DNA of 64,000 nucleotides, taken from contig NZ_VTWH01000001.1 of assembly GCF_008369445.1 (NCBI RefSeq), positions 930,001 to 994,000 on the forward strand, read 5' to 3'. The position numbers and the translations under genes are program-made. Position 1 is the stretch's first letter. Every line of letters begins with the position of its first letter. The notes beneath the pieces are model-generated. The model did no database searches, was not told the DNA's origin, and saw only the letters and a program-made list of their open reading frames with translations. Of the stretch, positions 29,177 to 36,719 are shown piece by piece. The DNA is from Aureimonas fodinaquatilis (GTDB taxonomy: Bacteria; Pseudomonadota; Alphaproteobacteria; Rhizobiales; Rhizobiaceae).

Positions 29177-30039
29177 GTGTGCTTCTGGAACCCTTTTCCT
29201 ATGGCTACATGACCAATGCCATGTGGGTTTCGGCCCTGGTCGGCGGGGTCTGTGCGTTTCTGTCATCCTATCTCATGCTCAAAGGCTGGTCGCTGATCGG
29301 CGATGCCTTGTCGCATTCTGTCGTGCCGGGCGTGGCAGGCGCCTACATGCTTGGGCTGCCCTTTGCGCTTGGGGCTTTCATATCCGGCGGTCTGGCGGCG
29401 GCATCCATGCTGTTCCTGTCTGATCGCTCGGGGTTGAAGGTGGATGTGGTGATCGGCCTGATTTTCACGTCTTTCTTCGGCCTTGGCCTGTTTCTCGTGT
29501 CCATCAACCCGATGTCCATCTCGGTGCAAACCATTACCATGGGCAATATTCTGGCCATTACCCCGGAAGATACGTTGCAACTGGCCATTATCGGCTTTGT
29601 CTCGCTGGCCATTCTTCTGGCCAAGTGGAAAGACCTGATGGTGGTGTTTTTCGACGAAAGCCATGCACGGTCGATCGGTCTGCGCCCTGGCCTGTTGAAA
29701 GCGGTATTTTTCATGCTGCTCTCGGCCTGCGTGGTTGCGGCCATGCAAACTGTCGGGGCGTTTCTGGTCATTGCCATGGTGGTGACGCCGGGTGCTACGG
29801 CTTATCTTCTGTGTGACAGGTTTCCGAGGCTTATTGCAACTTCAGTGCTGATAGGCACGCTCACCAGCTTTTTCGGCGCCTATATCAGCTATTTTCTCGA
29901 TGGCGCCACAGGCGGCGTCATTGTGTGCCTGCAAACCGTCATCTTTCTGACAGTGTTTGTTTTTGCCCCGAAACACGGGCTGCTGGCGGCGCGTGCCAAA
30001 GCGCGGGCTGCCTTGCAGGGTGATGAGGTGGCGGGATGA
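29173..30039 (+). CDS. sitC: Manganese/iron ABC transporter permease
   Basis: A 288-residue ABC-3 family permease with about eight membrane helices. Typical parts are [39 protein letters not shown] (the conserved ABC-3 motif) and [20 protein letters not shown]. Its GTG/ATG-rich start overlaps sitB, and its own TGA overlaps the sitD ATG (ATGA). It is paralogous to sitD, and the pair probably forms a heterodimer. Confidence 0.94.
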   Translation: MSVLLEPFSYGYMTNAMWVSALVGGVCAFLSSYLMLKGWSLIGDALSHSVVPGVAGAYMLGLPFALGAFISGGLAAASMLFLSDRSGLKVDVVIGLIFTSFFGLGLFLVSINPMSISVQTITMGNILAITPEDTLQLAIIGFVSLAILLAKWKDLMVVFFDESHARSIGLRPGLLKAVFFMLLSACVVAAMQTVGAFLVIAMVVTPGATAYLLCDRFPRLIATSVLIGTLTSFFGAYISYFLDGATGGVIVCLQTVIFLTVFVFAPKHGLLAARAKARAALQGDEVAG

Positions 30040-30869
30040 TTGAGCAACTTCTTGCGCCCTTGCAATACGCCTTCATGCAGAATGCGTTCTGGATTGCGAT
30101 CATTGTTTCCATTCCCACCGCATTGTTGTCCTGCTTTCTGGTTTTGAAAGGCTGGGCATTGATGGGAGATGCCATCAGCCACGCAGTGCTTCCCGGCATT
30201 GTTCTGGCCTATATCTTCGGATTTCCGCTTATTCTGGGCGCATTTGGCGCCGGCATGTTCACCGCCCTTGCCACTGGCTATCTTTCAGAAAACAGTCGAG
30301 TGAAACAGGACACGGTGATGGGCGTGGTGTTTGCCGGCATGTTTGGCCTTGGCATCGTGCTTTATGTGTCGGTCAGCACCAATGTGCATCTCGACCATAT
30401 TCTGTTTGGCAATATGCTGGGGGTTGATGCGCAGGACCTTTGGACGGCGGGGCTGATTTCGGCCTTTGTCAGCGTTGCGTTGCTGCTGAAATGGAAAGAT
30501 CTGATGCTGCACGCTTTTGACCCGGCGCAGGCGCGTGCTTCGGGTTTGCGTGTCAATGTGCTGCATTATGGCTTGCTGGCCATCATCTCGCTGACCATCG
30601 TGGCGACGCTCAACGCCACAGGGCTTATACTGGCGGTGGGCCTGCTTATAGCGCCGGGGGCCATTGCCTTTCTGCTGGTGCGCAGTTTCGGCCGCATGCT
30701 GGTGGTGGCTGTGGTTGTGTGCATGCTGTCGATGCTGACCGGGGTTTATGCCAGCTTTTTCCTCGACAGTGCACCAGCACCAACCATTGTGCTGGTGTTC
30801 ACCGCAGTTTTTCTCGTTGCCTTTTCGCGGCGGATTTATCAGGTGCGAAAGGCCGCAATCACGGTTTAG
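30036..30869 (+). CDS. sitD: Manganese/iron ABC transporter permease
   Basis: A 277-residue ABC-3 permease, the partner of sitC: LLAPLQYAFMQNAFWIAIIV, LKGWALMGDAISHAVLPGIV and TGLILAVGLLIAPGAIAFLLV. It is the last gene of the operon and overlaps the 3' end of the converging photolyase gene by 11 bases. Confidence 0.94.
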   Translation: MIEQLLAPLQYAFMQNAFWIAIIVSIPTALLSCFLVLKGWALMGDAISHAVLPGIVLAYIFGFPLILGAFGAGMFTALATGYLSENSRVKQDTVMGVVFAGMFGLGIVLYVSVSTNVHLDHILFGNMLGVDAQDLWTAGLISAFVSVALLLKWKDLMLHAFDPAQARASGLRVNVLHYGLLAIISLTIVATLNATGLILAVGLLIAPGAIAFLLVRSFGRMLVVAVVVCMLSMLTGVYASFFLDSAPAPTIVLVFTAVFLVAFSRRIYQVRKAAITV

Positions 30870-32277
30870 CGTCGTTGCGCAACTGCTCATAGGCGGCCAG
30901 TGCCTTGGTGCGGCCTTGCTGCAGGCGGGCGCTGACTTCATCCGGCTTCCATTGCCGGGAAACCTGCCACGAACCTGGCAGCGCGTCGAAATATGCAGCC
31001 GCTTCCGGTGTGGTTTTGCCGTTCCAGCCAGCCAGCCAACGGGCGCGGTAGTGGCCTTTCGGGTCAAAGGTGTCAGCCTGCTTGACCGGGTTGAAAATCC
31101 TGAAATAGGGCGACGCGTCCGGGCCGCATCCTGCCACCCATTGCCAGTTCATGGCGTTGGATGCGGGGTCCCAGTCGGTCAGGCTGTCAGCAAAAAAATC
31201 TTGGCCCAGACGCCAGTCAGTCAGGATGTTCTTGGTCAGCCAGCTTCCCACGACCATGCGCACGCGGTTGTGCATGCGGCCAGTCACCCGCATTTCGCGC
31301 AGACCGGCATCCACCAGTGAAATACCGGTTTGCCCCTGGCGCCAGGCTTCCGCTTCTGCGTTGTCGCCGCGCCAGTTGAAATTGTCCCAACCTTTGGACC
31401 AGGCACGTTCCGGCATTTGCGGAAAATCCACCAGCAAATTCCAGGCAAATTCACGCCAGAGAATTTCCGACAAAAACTTGTCAATTCCGGCTGATGCAGC
31501 AGGGTCTATATGGCTTCTGGCCTCAGCAGCCGACCAGATCCACCGCGGGCTGATTTCACCCACTGCCAGATGCTCGGACAGGTTGGTGGTTGCCTCTATG
31601 TCCGGCCGATCGCGGTTTTTCGGGTAATCTGCGCAATCGTCAAAAAACGCTTCCAACCGCGCCGCTGCATTGACCTCGCCAGCGGGCAGAGCCCACTTCT
31701 GCAAAACGGCAGCGCCGGTGTGCATATCGCGGGCAAGCATTGGGCTTATGCCCGCTTTTAACGCGGGCAGGGCGGCGATTTTGCCGGGTTCTGCAACGGG
31801 ATGGTCTGGCCCAATGGCGCGAGCGGCGCGGGCAAATGGTGTGTAAACGCGGTAGACTCCACCAGTGCCGGTGCGCACAGAGCCGGGCTTGTGCAGCAAA
31901 TGACCCTTATGCAGAACCAGCTTGCAGGGTGTGCCTTCCAGTGCCTTCAGCACACGCTCCTGCGTGGCGCGCATCTGGGGCGCTGGCCAATCTGTCTGGT
32001 GAATGACATCCGCATCAATGCTGGCGGCGATTTTCGGCAACAGGTCTTCGGCTTCACCTTGCAGCACCGTCAGATTTTCACCGGTGCGCTTCTGCCATTG
32101 CTGGCCGAAGGTTTCCAAGGCCTTTTGCAGCCGCCAGCGGCTGGCTGAGCCTTGTGCTTCCAGCGCTTTGTCTACGATGAAAACGGCCTGAACTTTGCCC
32201 TTGGCGGCTGCGGCGGCCAGAGCCTCGTTATCTGCGAAACGGAAATCACGGGTCAGCCAGAAAATCGCAGATGTCAT
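30859..32277 (-). CDS. phrB: Deoxyribodipyrimidine photolyase, class I type
   Basis: A 472-residue FAD enzyme that reverses pyrimidine dimers with blue light. The N-terminal photolyase alpha/beta domain is about 1-130 (IFWLTRDFRFADNEALAAAA). The FAD-binding domain has SEILWREFAWNLLVDFP, GLREMRVTGRMHNRVRMVVG and DWDPASNAMNWQWVAGCGPD, then PYFRIFNPVKQADTFDPKG. The Trp/Asn pattern is that of CPD photolyases, though a cryptochrome-like role cannot be excluded. It is unrelated to the converging sit operon. Confidence 0.93.
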   Translation of the reverse strand: MTSAIFWLTRDFRFADNEALAAAAAKGKVQAVFIVDKALEAQGSASRWRLQKALETFGQQWQKRTGENLTVLQGEAEDLLPKIAASIDADVIHQTDWPAPQMRATQERVLKALEGTPCKLVLHKGHLLHKPGSVRTGTGGVYRVYTPFARAARAIGPDHPVAEPGKIAALPALKAGISPMLARDMHTGAAVLQKWALPAGEVNAAARLEAFFDDCADYPKNRDRPDIEATTNLSEHLAVGEISPRWIWSAAEARSHIDPAASAGIDKFLSEILWREFAWNLLVDFPQMPERAWSKGWDNFNWRGDNAEAEAWRQGQTGISLVDAGLREMRVTGRMHNRVRMVVGSWLTKNILTDWRLGQDFFADSLTDWDPASNAMNWQWVAGCGPDASPYFRIFNPVKQADTFDPKGHYRARWLAGWNGKTTPEAAAYFDALPGSWQVSRQWKPDEVSARLQQGRTKALAAYEQLRNDAKP

Positions 32278-32387
32278 GTGGTAGCAGTTTCCTTTGGTGA
32301 CTTCGCCGAATTCTTGCTCGAAAGGATATAGCGCAAATCAGCGGTTGGTCCGCTACACAACTTGGAAAAAGTCGCTCTGCATGCCGA

Positions 32388-33059
32388 CTAAGGCATTTGG
32401 CCAATCAGGTGCCTGACGCGCTCTATTTTATCCAGCCATTCCGCTGTGGTGTCGTTTGTCCATGCGATCATCAGGCGAATACGTTCGTATTCCTGTTGGA
32501 TGTTGTTTTCAAGAATTGGTTCATGATGTGCAATGCGATTGCGAAGAACGCGAATTTTATTAAGTTCTTTGAGGCCGTATGTTCGCAACTGTTGGACAGT
32601 GTTCGTGCAGTCACAATTCGGGAAAACGATCTTGAGCTGACGATTCCAGATGGCCTGATCATGCCGAGCGGTAAACATCTGTTCCCAGAATATGAACTTC
32701 AACTCAGCCACAATTTTGCTGGTAGCTGGGGCTCTTTTTGCGAGATCAATCAGATTGCATCTCGGGCTGTAGCCATGTCTGGAGGTTTTAAGGCTGATCT
32801 GAAAACCTCTGTTCCATGGCCAACTCGGGCCGTAGGTGTTTTCAATTGCAGTGGCTATTGAGTTTCTAACGCTCACTTCGCATAACTGCAGGGCAACCAA
32901 AAGAGCAGAAGACACCTCCAAATTCCAACGATACAGCCTTAGCGCTTCTTCTATGTCTCCGCCTCTGGCCCTGAGATAGGTGGAAAAGCGAGGTGCAGAT
33001 ATTACCAGAGGCAAGACTTCAATCTCACGTGGTGTAAACGGCATTTTGCAGATGTTCAT
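32388..33059 (-). CDS. Abi-like HEPN-domain protein
   Basis: 223 residues resembling the Abi_2/AbiD-F group: an N-terminal APRFSTYLRARGGDIEEAL followed by LYRWNLEVSSALLVALQLCEVSVRNSIATAI, and near the C-terminus LRNRIAHHEPILENNI. The RNRIAHH segment is the Rx4-6H motif of HEPN ribonucleases. Such proteins are linked to abortive infection, where they cleave RNA and halt growth on phage attack; others are only annotated as Abi-like. There is no antitoxin partner beside it. It is a single gene between photolyase and a small RNA gene, in a region that otherwise looks accessory. Defence is an inference. Confidence 0.78.
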   Translation of the reverse strand: MNICKMPFTPREIEVLPLVISAPRFSTYLRARGGDIEEALRLYRWNLEVSSALLVALQLCEVSVRNSIATAIENTYGPSWPWNRGFQISLKTSRHGYSPRCNLIDLAKRAPATSKIVAELKFIFWEQMFTARHDQAIWNRQLKIVFPNCDCTNTVQQLRTYGLKELNKIRVLRNRIAHHEPILENNIQQEYERIRLMIAWTNDTTAEWLDKIERVRHLIGQMP

Positions 33060-33081
33060 TCTTGATTTTCTGCCAGGATTA

Positions 33082-33110
33082 TTGACAGGCGTGCTGTTTT
33101 TGGTCTAAAA
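33082..33110 (+). promoter_or_regulatory. Promoter of the 33.1-kb small RNA
   Basis: TTGACA (33082-33087), a 17-base spacer and CTAAAA (33105-33110). The predicted start falls at about 33116, exactly where the first RNA stem begins. Confidence 0.65.
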
Positions 33111-33115
33111 GCGGC

Positions 33116-33201
33116 GTTGAAAGACGCGTGAGGTCGCGGGGTCAAACCACCCTCATCGTCGCATGATCTGAGGGGAAAGCTCGCTAAAAGCGGGCTTTTT
33201 T
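33116..33201 (+). ncRNA. Candidate small RNA with three hairpins and terminator
   Basis: An 86-nt transcript is predicted between a good promoter and a rho-independent terminator. Stem 1 pairs GTTGA (33116-33120) with TCAAAC, with an inner CGCG/CGCG pairing around TGAGGT. Stem 2 pairs CCCTCA with TGAGGG, with ATC/GAT inside. Stem 3 is the terminator AGCTCGC-TAAAA-GCGGGCT followed by six T (33178-33201). There is no open reading frame of note. The size and three-hairpin form resemble alphaproteobacterial trans-acting regulatory RNAs, but I cannot assign a family from memory. Confidence 0.7.
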
Positions 33202-33705
33202 CTATTTTAAAGTCCCTATCTGGCATTCCACTTTCCGATACAACGTAATGATTGCCGAGATATAATTACAGTTATATGATTAATCAATAAGATATATAGT
33301 ATAGATAAATGCTGTTAAATTGTGGGAAGGCGTATCGGTCTCGCACTACATCGCGCCAGCCAGCTTTGCAGCGGTCGTCGTCCTATCAGCCAAGAAGATC
33401 CTTAATATACAAGTGAGACTGCTGTGCGCGCGGCAAATTCCGAACTTTTAGATCAAGCGCAGACAAATGCGCCCTGACCCTGCCAATTCGGCCCGCAGGG
33501 TTGTCGGTCTTAACAGGAGAAACCGTTGCCTGGCGCATGCCTGCCGGCTTGCCAAGCTAGGTTTGATTATTCGCTGGTTTCTTCCAGACACGTCTGAAAT
33601 ATACGGCAGAACGAATAAAATGGTTTTATCGCATTCAGCGTATAAAATTTAGCTTGGCGGTGGGCATTTTCGTAAGGCTACAAGGCACTTCCCGTTGAGA
33701 CGAAC
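33202..33705. other. Gene-free stretch of about 500 bases
   Basis: Its first part is strongly A+T-rich (33240-33320, many TATA steps), unlike the rest of the window. The second half has ordinary composition. A 61-codon open frame at 33467-33652 has no family resemblance and I do not accept it. It may be a decayed insertion site; nothing else is visible. Confidence 0.5.
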
Positions 33706-34521
33706 TCATTTCAACAGCGGTCCGATTTGCTCCAACAGGTAGGTTCGGGCTTTCACGCTCGCGTAAGTGTCAGACGCTTCCGCTTCAACTATCAGGCGGG
33801 CGAAAACAACGCTGCGGCCATTCTTTTCAGCCCAACCCACAAACCAGCCCAGTGGCTTGGACCGGTCAATTTTTCCACTGCCATCCTTCAGCCAGCCGGA
33901 GCCCGTTTTGCCTTGCACCGCCCAGCCGTCAGAACCTGAAAAGCCCGGAATAATTTCGCGTGTCAGGGCAATGGCTTGTTCCGAAACCGGCAGACTGCCT
34001 GTTACAAAGCCTCGCAGGAACTGGACCTGTTCATCCGGCGAAATGCGCAAAGACGACATCAGCCAGGATCGCGTCAAGCCATTGGTCTGACCGGCATCGC
34101 CGCTCACGTCGCCATTGCCATAGTTGAACTTGCTGACATATTCGCCAAAGCGGGCATCGCCAAGCTTGCGCGTAAGGTCCTGTGAATACCAGACAATCGA
34201 CTGGTGTTCCCACACCGTTGGATCAACTTGCGGAAAAGCCTGCTCGCGCTTCGAAGCGCCGTGTTCTGCCTTGAGCTGCCAAACCGGATCGTTCGGCCCT
34301 TTCAGAATGCCGCTGTCAAAACCCATAACAGCCAGTGGCAGTTTGAAGCTGGACATTGGTGAAAAGCGCTGGTCGCAAGTGCCTTCCCGCACCATTACCT
34401 CGCCGCTGGCAACATCTGCAATGATTGTGCAGGCCAGCGGAAGTTCAGGCGAATTGGCCTGCGCCGCACCCGCGCCCAACACCGCAACGGCAGCGGCAAG
34501 ACAGAACCTCAAAATTTTCAC
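33706..34521 (-). CDS. Class D (OXA-type) beta-lactamase
   Basis: 271 residues from a GTG at 34521, chosen because GGAG lies eight bases upstream and it gives a clean signal peptide (VKILRFCLAAAVAVLGAGAAQA). An in-frame ATG at 34560 would overlap the upstream gene. All class D motifs are intact: SxxK as SSFK (about 57-60) in RFSPMSSFKLPLAVMGFDSG, SxV as SIV (about 108-110), YGN (about 134-136, in FNYGNGDVSG), KTG (about 205-207, in VQGKTGSGW), and WFVGW. The SPMSSFKLPLAVMG block is like the OXA-9/OXA-18 side of the class. It hydrolyses beta-lactams in the periplasm; spectrum cannot be predicted. It is the third cistron of a MarR-DUF1398-bla operon. Confidence 0.93.
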   Translation of the reverse strand: MKILRFCLAAAVAVLGAGAAQANSPELPLACTIIADVASGEVMVREGTCDQRFSPMSSFKLPLAVMGFDSGILKGPNDPVWQLKAEHGASKREQAFPQVDPTVWEHQSIVWYSQDLTRKLGDARFGEYVSKFNYGNGDVSGDAGQTNGLTRSWLMSSLRISPDEQVQFLRGFVTGSLPVSEQAIALTREIIPGFSGSDGWAVQGKTGSGWLKDGSGKIDRSKPLGWFVGWAEKNGRSVVFARLIVEAEASDTYASVKARTYLLEQIGPLLK

Positions 34522-34537
34522 GCGATATGCTCCGTAT

Positions 34538-34939
34538 TCATTGCGGAAAATGCTCCACATGGGTTTGAGCCGTTCTGCCGAAATAGACCGCCCGACGGCC
34601 GGAGAACGACACGATATAGCCAGCGCAGCCTGCTGCCTTCACGTTTTCGCAGAAGGCTCTGTAGCTGTAGTCTGGTCCGTTGGCCTGCGCCCATTTTACC
34701 TGTGCGGCAATTCCGGCCTCGTCAAATGCCGCTGCAACCGAGCCTGCTTCATCCGGCTTGCTCAAAGTCACACTGTCGCCATCAGCTAAGTAAAAGCTCT
34801 GCGTATTGCGCCGGTAATCAACCATGTAGCTCTCAAAACCCGCATCCATCAGCCTGCCGACAATTTGCGGAAAACTCATGCTGCCATTGTAAGCGGCATT
34901 CAGGCAATTTTGGGCAATAGAAGTCCGTTCCGCGTCCAT
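34538..34939 (-). CDS. DUF1398 family protein
   Basis: 133 residues. FPQIVGRLMDAGFESYMVDYRRNTQSFYLADGD and the C-terminal YRAFCENVKAAGCAGYIVSFSGRRAVYFGR mark the DUF1398 family, small soluble proteins of unknown function. There is no signal peptide, so it should be cytoplasmic. AGGGA lies six bases before the ATG. It lies 45 bases after the MarR gene and 16 bases before the beta-lactamase GTG, so the three are probably co-transcribed. What it contributes beside a beta-lactamase is unknown. Confidence 0.82.
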   Translation of the reverse strand: MDAERTSIAQNCLNAAYNGSMSFPQIVGRLMDAGFESYMVDYRRNTQSFYLADGDSVTLSKPDEAGSVAAAFDEAGIAAQVKWAQANGPDYSYRAFCENVKAAGCAGYIVSFSGRRAVYFGRTAQTHVEHFPQ

Positions 34940-34984
34940 GGCGGATCCCTTTCTCAGTTATAATGAACAAATTCTTAACTTCGG

Positions 34985-35437
34985 TCAGTCGACCGGAACG
35001 CTTTTCAGTCCGCGCTTTTCGGCCAGTTTCCGCAGCAGCCTATCCAGCGCCTCATGCTCCTGCCGTGTCAGTGCACCAAAAAACTCGGCGTCATTTTCAT
35101 CTGCCAGCGATGCAAGCAACGGCACCTTTGCGCGGCCCGCCGCTGTGAGAGAAAGGTTGTGGGCACGCTTGTCCTGCGGGTTATCCGCCCGCTCAACCAA
35201 CCCCTTGGCCACCAACCTGTCTGCCAGTTTGCTGATTGCGCCCTTGGTCATTCCCATTTTTTCAGCGAGTAGAGAGGGCGGTGTTGAAGCAACGTCAAAC
35301 AGAGCCCGCATGAATGCCCACTCAGCCACAGTTACCTCGTTACCAGCAACCTTGCGGGCAAATTCCTGAGATACGGCGTTTGACACCATTCGAAGCCAAT
35401 AGCCTGTATGCGCGTTGAGATCAGATACCGTGGCCAC
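34985..35437 (-). CDS. MarR family transcriptional regulator
   Basis: 150 residues from a GTG at 35437 with AGGAG five bases upstream. The winged helix is clear: VTVAEWAFMRALFDVASTPP, SLLAEKMGMTKGAISKLADR (recognition helix), LVAKGLVERADNPQDKRAHN (wing) and a long dimerisation helix at the end. It should bind the perfect inverted repeat at 35452-35489 that covers its own promoter, and so control the MarR-DUF1398-beta-lactamase unit by autoregulation. The inducing ligand is unknown; MarR proteins usually sense small aromatic compounds or oxidants. Confidence 0.9.
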   Translation of the reverse strand: MATVSDLNAHTGYWLRMVSNAVSQEFARKVAGNEVTVAEWAFMRALFDVASTPPSLLAEKMGMTKGAISKLADRLVAKGLVERADNPQDKRAHNLSLTAAGRAKVPLLASLADENDAEFFGALTRQEHEALDRLLRKLAEKRGLKSVPVD

Positions 35438-35451
35438 GAATGCTCCTGTTA

Positions 35452-35489
35452 TTGACTAGGAAACTACCACGAAGATGTTTCCTAGTCAA
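35452..35489. promoter_or_regulatory. Perfect inverted-repeat operator upstream of the MarR operon
   Basis: TTGACTAGGAAAC (35452-35464) and GTTTCCTAGTCAA (35477-35489) are perfect 13-bp arms around a 12-base spacer. On the minus strand the distal arm contains a -35-like TTGACT, with TAGTTT 17 bases on, so a bound repressor would cover the promoter. Confidence 0.8.
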
Positions 35490-35506
35490 CAAGATGCTGT
35501 CAACGC

Positions 35507-35544
35507 AAAAATGCCAGCAAGTGGTCGCACGCACTTGCTGGCAT
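35507..35544 (-). terminator. Strong terminator hairpin on the minus strand
   Basis: ATGCCAGCAAGTG (35511-35523) and CACTTGCTGGCAT (35532-35544) form a perfect 13-bp stem with an 8-base loop, followed on the minus strand by TTTTT. It ends the transcript of the structured region to its right and insulates the MarR operon. Confidence 0.82.
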
Positions 35545-35930
35545 GGGGCTAAAATAAGCTTCGTGTCTAAAGGTGCTGGTCATCGCAAAAGGCTTTTTGA
35601 AAACGCGCAAATACGCCTGCAAAAACCACACGGCAGCAGATGATGTGATGTGAAAGGGGTGTACTGCTTCTCCGGCCAATGCCCCAAGAAATGGGGCGGT
35701 CGCCAGCGGGCGTCGCTGGCGCCGGGAGCCTAAGAACACGTCCAAACGTTACGTGCCCGCCGCTTTCCCCCAAGGGGTGTTGTATAGCAAACGGACTCCC
35801 GACAAAGCAAAGCCGGCGCGCGCCACCATAACAGCGGGCACGTAGTATCGCACTCTCTTCGCAGAGAATACGGCGTTTGGAAAGTCTCTAGGCGGAAACC
35901 CGGTGACTTTCAGGAGTTTTTAGGCTCCAG
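35507..35930 (-). ncRNA. Candidate structured RNA of about 420 nt, unassigned family
   Basis: Between a promoter (35936-35964) and a strong terminator, both on the minus strand, lies about 400 bases without a credible gene but packed with inverted repeats. TACGTGCCCGC/GCGGGCACGTA (35750-35760 and 35834-35844) is 11 of 11 over 73 bases. GCCAGCG/CGCTGGC is at 35702-35720. GAAAGTC/GACTTTC is at 35880-35886 and 35905-35911. There is also GCCCCA-AGAAA-TGGGGC near 35682, and GGAG/CTCC at 35913-35928. The size matches tmRNA or RNase P RNA, but I found neither the tag reading frame nor the GAGGAAAGTCC core. Family unknown; ends estimated. Confidence 0.55.
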
Positions 35931-35935
35931 AGAAA

Positions 35936-35964
35936 CATATAGATGATAAATGTTTGAGCTGCAA
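35936..35964 (-). promoter_or_regulatory. Promoter of the candidate structured RNA
   Basis: On the minus strand TTGCAG (35964-35959), a 17-base spacer and TATATG (35941-35936). Transcription would begin near 35930, just before the first hairpin. Confidence 0.5.
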
Positions 35965-35972
35965 CTGAAAAA

Positions 35973-36695
35973 TCAACTCTGGATCGACGTCAGAAATCCG
36001 TGCAGATCATCTGTGATAAAGTCGATATGTTCGCCATCGCGGCCTTCATGTTCCCAGATATCATCCAGTGCGGCCTCGAAATTGCGCGGCACAATCAGCA
36101 CGGTTTTCATTCCCAGCGCTTTGGGAACTGTGAGATTGCGGGCAAGGTCTTCAAACATCACCGCATGTTCCACATCAATACGGTGCAGCCCCATGAACTT
36201 GTCGTAGGTTTCTGCCGCCGGCTTGGGAACAAGTCCTGCCGCCACAATGTCAAAAATGTCTTCAAACTGATCCAGAATACCAAGCTGGCGAGCCGTACGC
36301 TCTGCGTGGCCCCGATCGCCATTGGTGAAAATGAACTTGCGGCCGGGCAGGGAGGCTATGGATTCGCCCAGAGCCGGATCCGGGTCCAGCCATGAATAGT
36401 CTATGTCATGCACGAAATTCAAAAAGGCATCCGGGTCAATCTGATGCAGATCCATCAGCCCGCGCAATGTGGTGCCATGGCTGCGGTAATATTCTTTTTG
36501 CAGGCTTTTCGCTTCCTGCGGCGGCAGTTGCAACAGGTCGGAAACAAACGCAGTCATGCGTTTGTCGATTTGCGAAAACAGGTCGACATGGCGCGGATAC
36601 AGGGTGTTATCCAGGTCGAAAACCCAGTCGCGCACCCCGGCAAAATCTTCCGGCGTGGCATCTCTGGTTCCAAGAATGTTATTCGCCTGAGACAT
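35973..36695 (-). CDS. HAD-family pyrimidine 5'-nucleotidase-like hydrolase
   Basis: About 240 residues from ATG 36695 (MSQANNILGTRDATPEDF). Motif I is DWVFDLDNTLYP, with Asp nucleophile and acid/base Asp. Motif II is FIFTNGDRGHAERTARQLG, then GLVPKPAAETYDKF (motif III Lys) and AVMFEDLARNL (motif IV). The FDLDNTLYP/FTNG pattern marks the SDT1/pyrimidine 5'-nucleotidase group, which dephosphorylates pyrimidine nucleotides. argB lies 24 bases upstream on the same strand, so they may share a transcript. Confidence 0.9.
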   Translation of the reverse strand: MSQANNILGTRDATPEDFAGVRDWVFDLDNTLYPRHVDLFSQIDKRMTAFVSDLLQLPPQEAKSLQKEYYRSHGTTLRGLMDLHQIDPDAFLNFVHDIDYSWLDPDPALGESIASLPGRKFIFTNGDRGHAERTARQLGILDQFEDIFDIVAAGLVPKPAAETYDKFMGLHRIDVEHAVMFEDLARNLTVPKALGMKTVLIVPRNFEAALDDIWEHEGRDGEHIDFITDDLHGFLTSIQS

Positions 36696-36719
36696 CTGCA
36701 ATTCCCTGTGACTTTCTGT

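Noticed and set aside
33467-33652. 61-codon open frame in the gene-free stretch
   Set aside because: No family, no conserved features and no convincing start; likely chance.
35500-35745. 81-codon minus-strand frame in the structured RNA region
   Set aside because: It ends inside the terminator hairpin and overlaps several stems; composition does not look protein-like.
35507-35930. tmRNA, RNase P RNA or group II intron for the structured RNA region
   Set aside because: There is no tag-peptide frame, no TTCGA arm, no GAGGAAAGTCC core and no domain V; a GTGCG start-like phrase alone is not enough for an intron.
32388-36000. Insertion sequence or integron carrying the beta-lactamase
   Set aside because: I found no transposase, integrase, attC-like site or terminal repeats; the operon has its own regulator and promoter.
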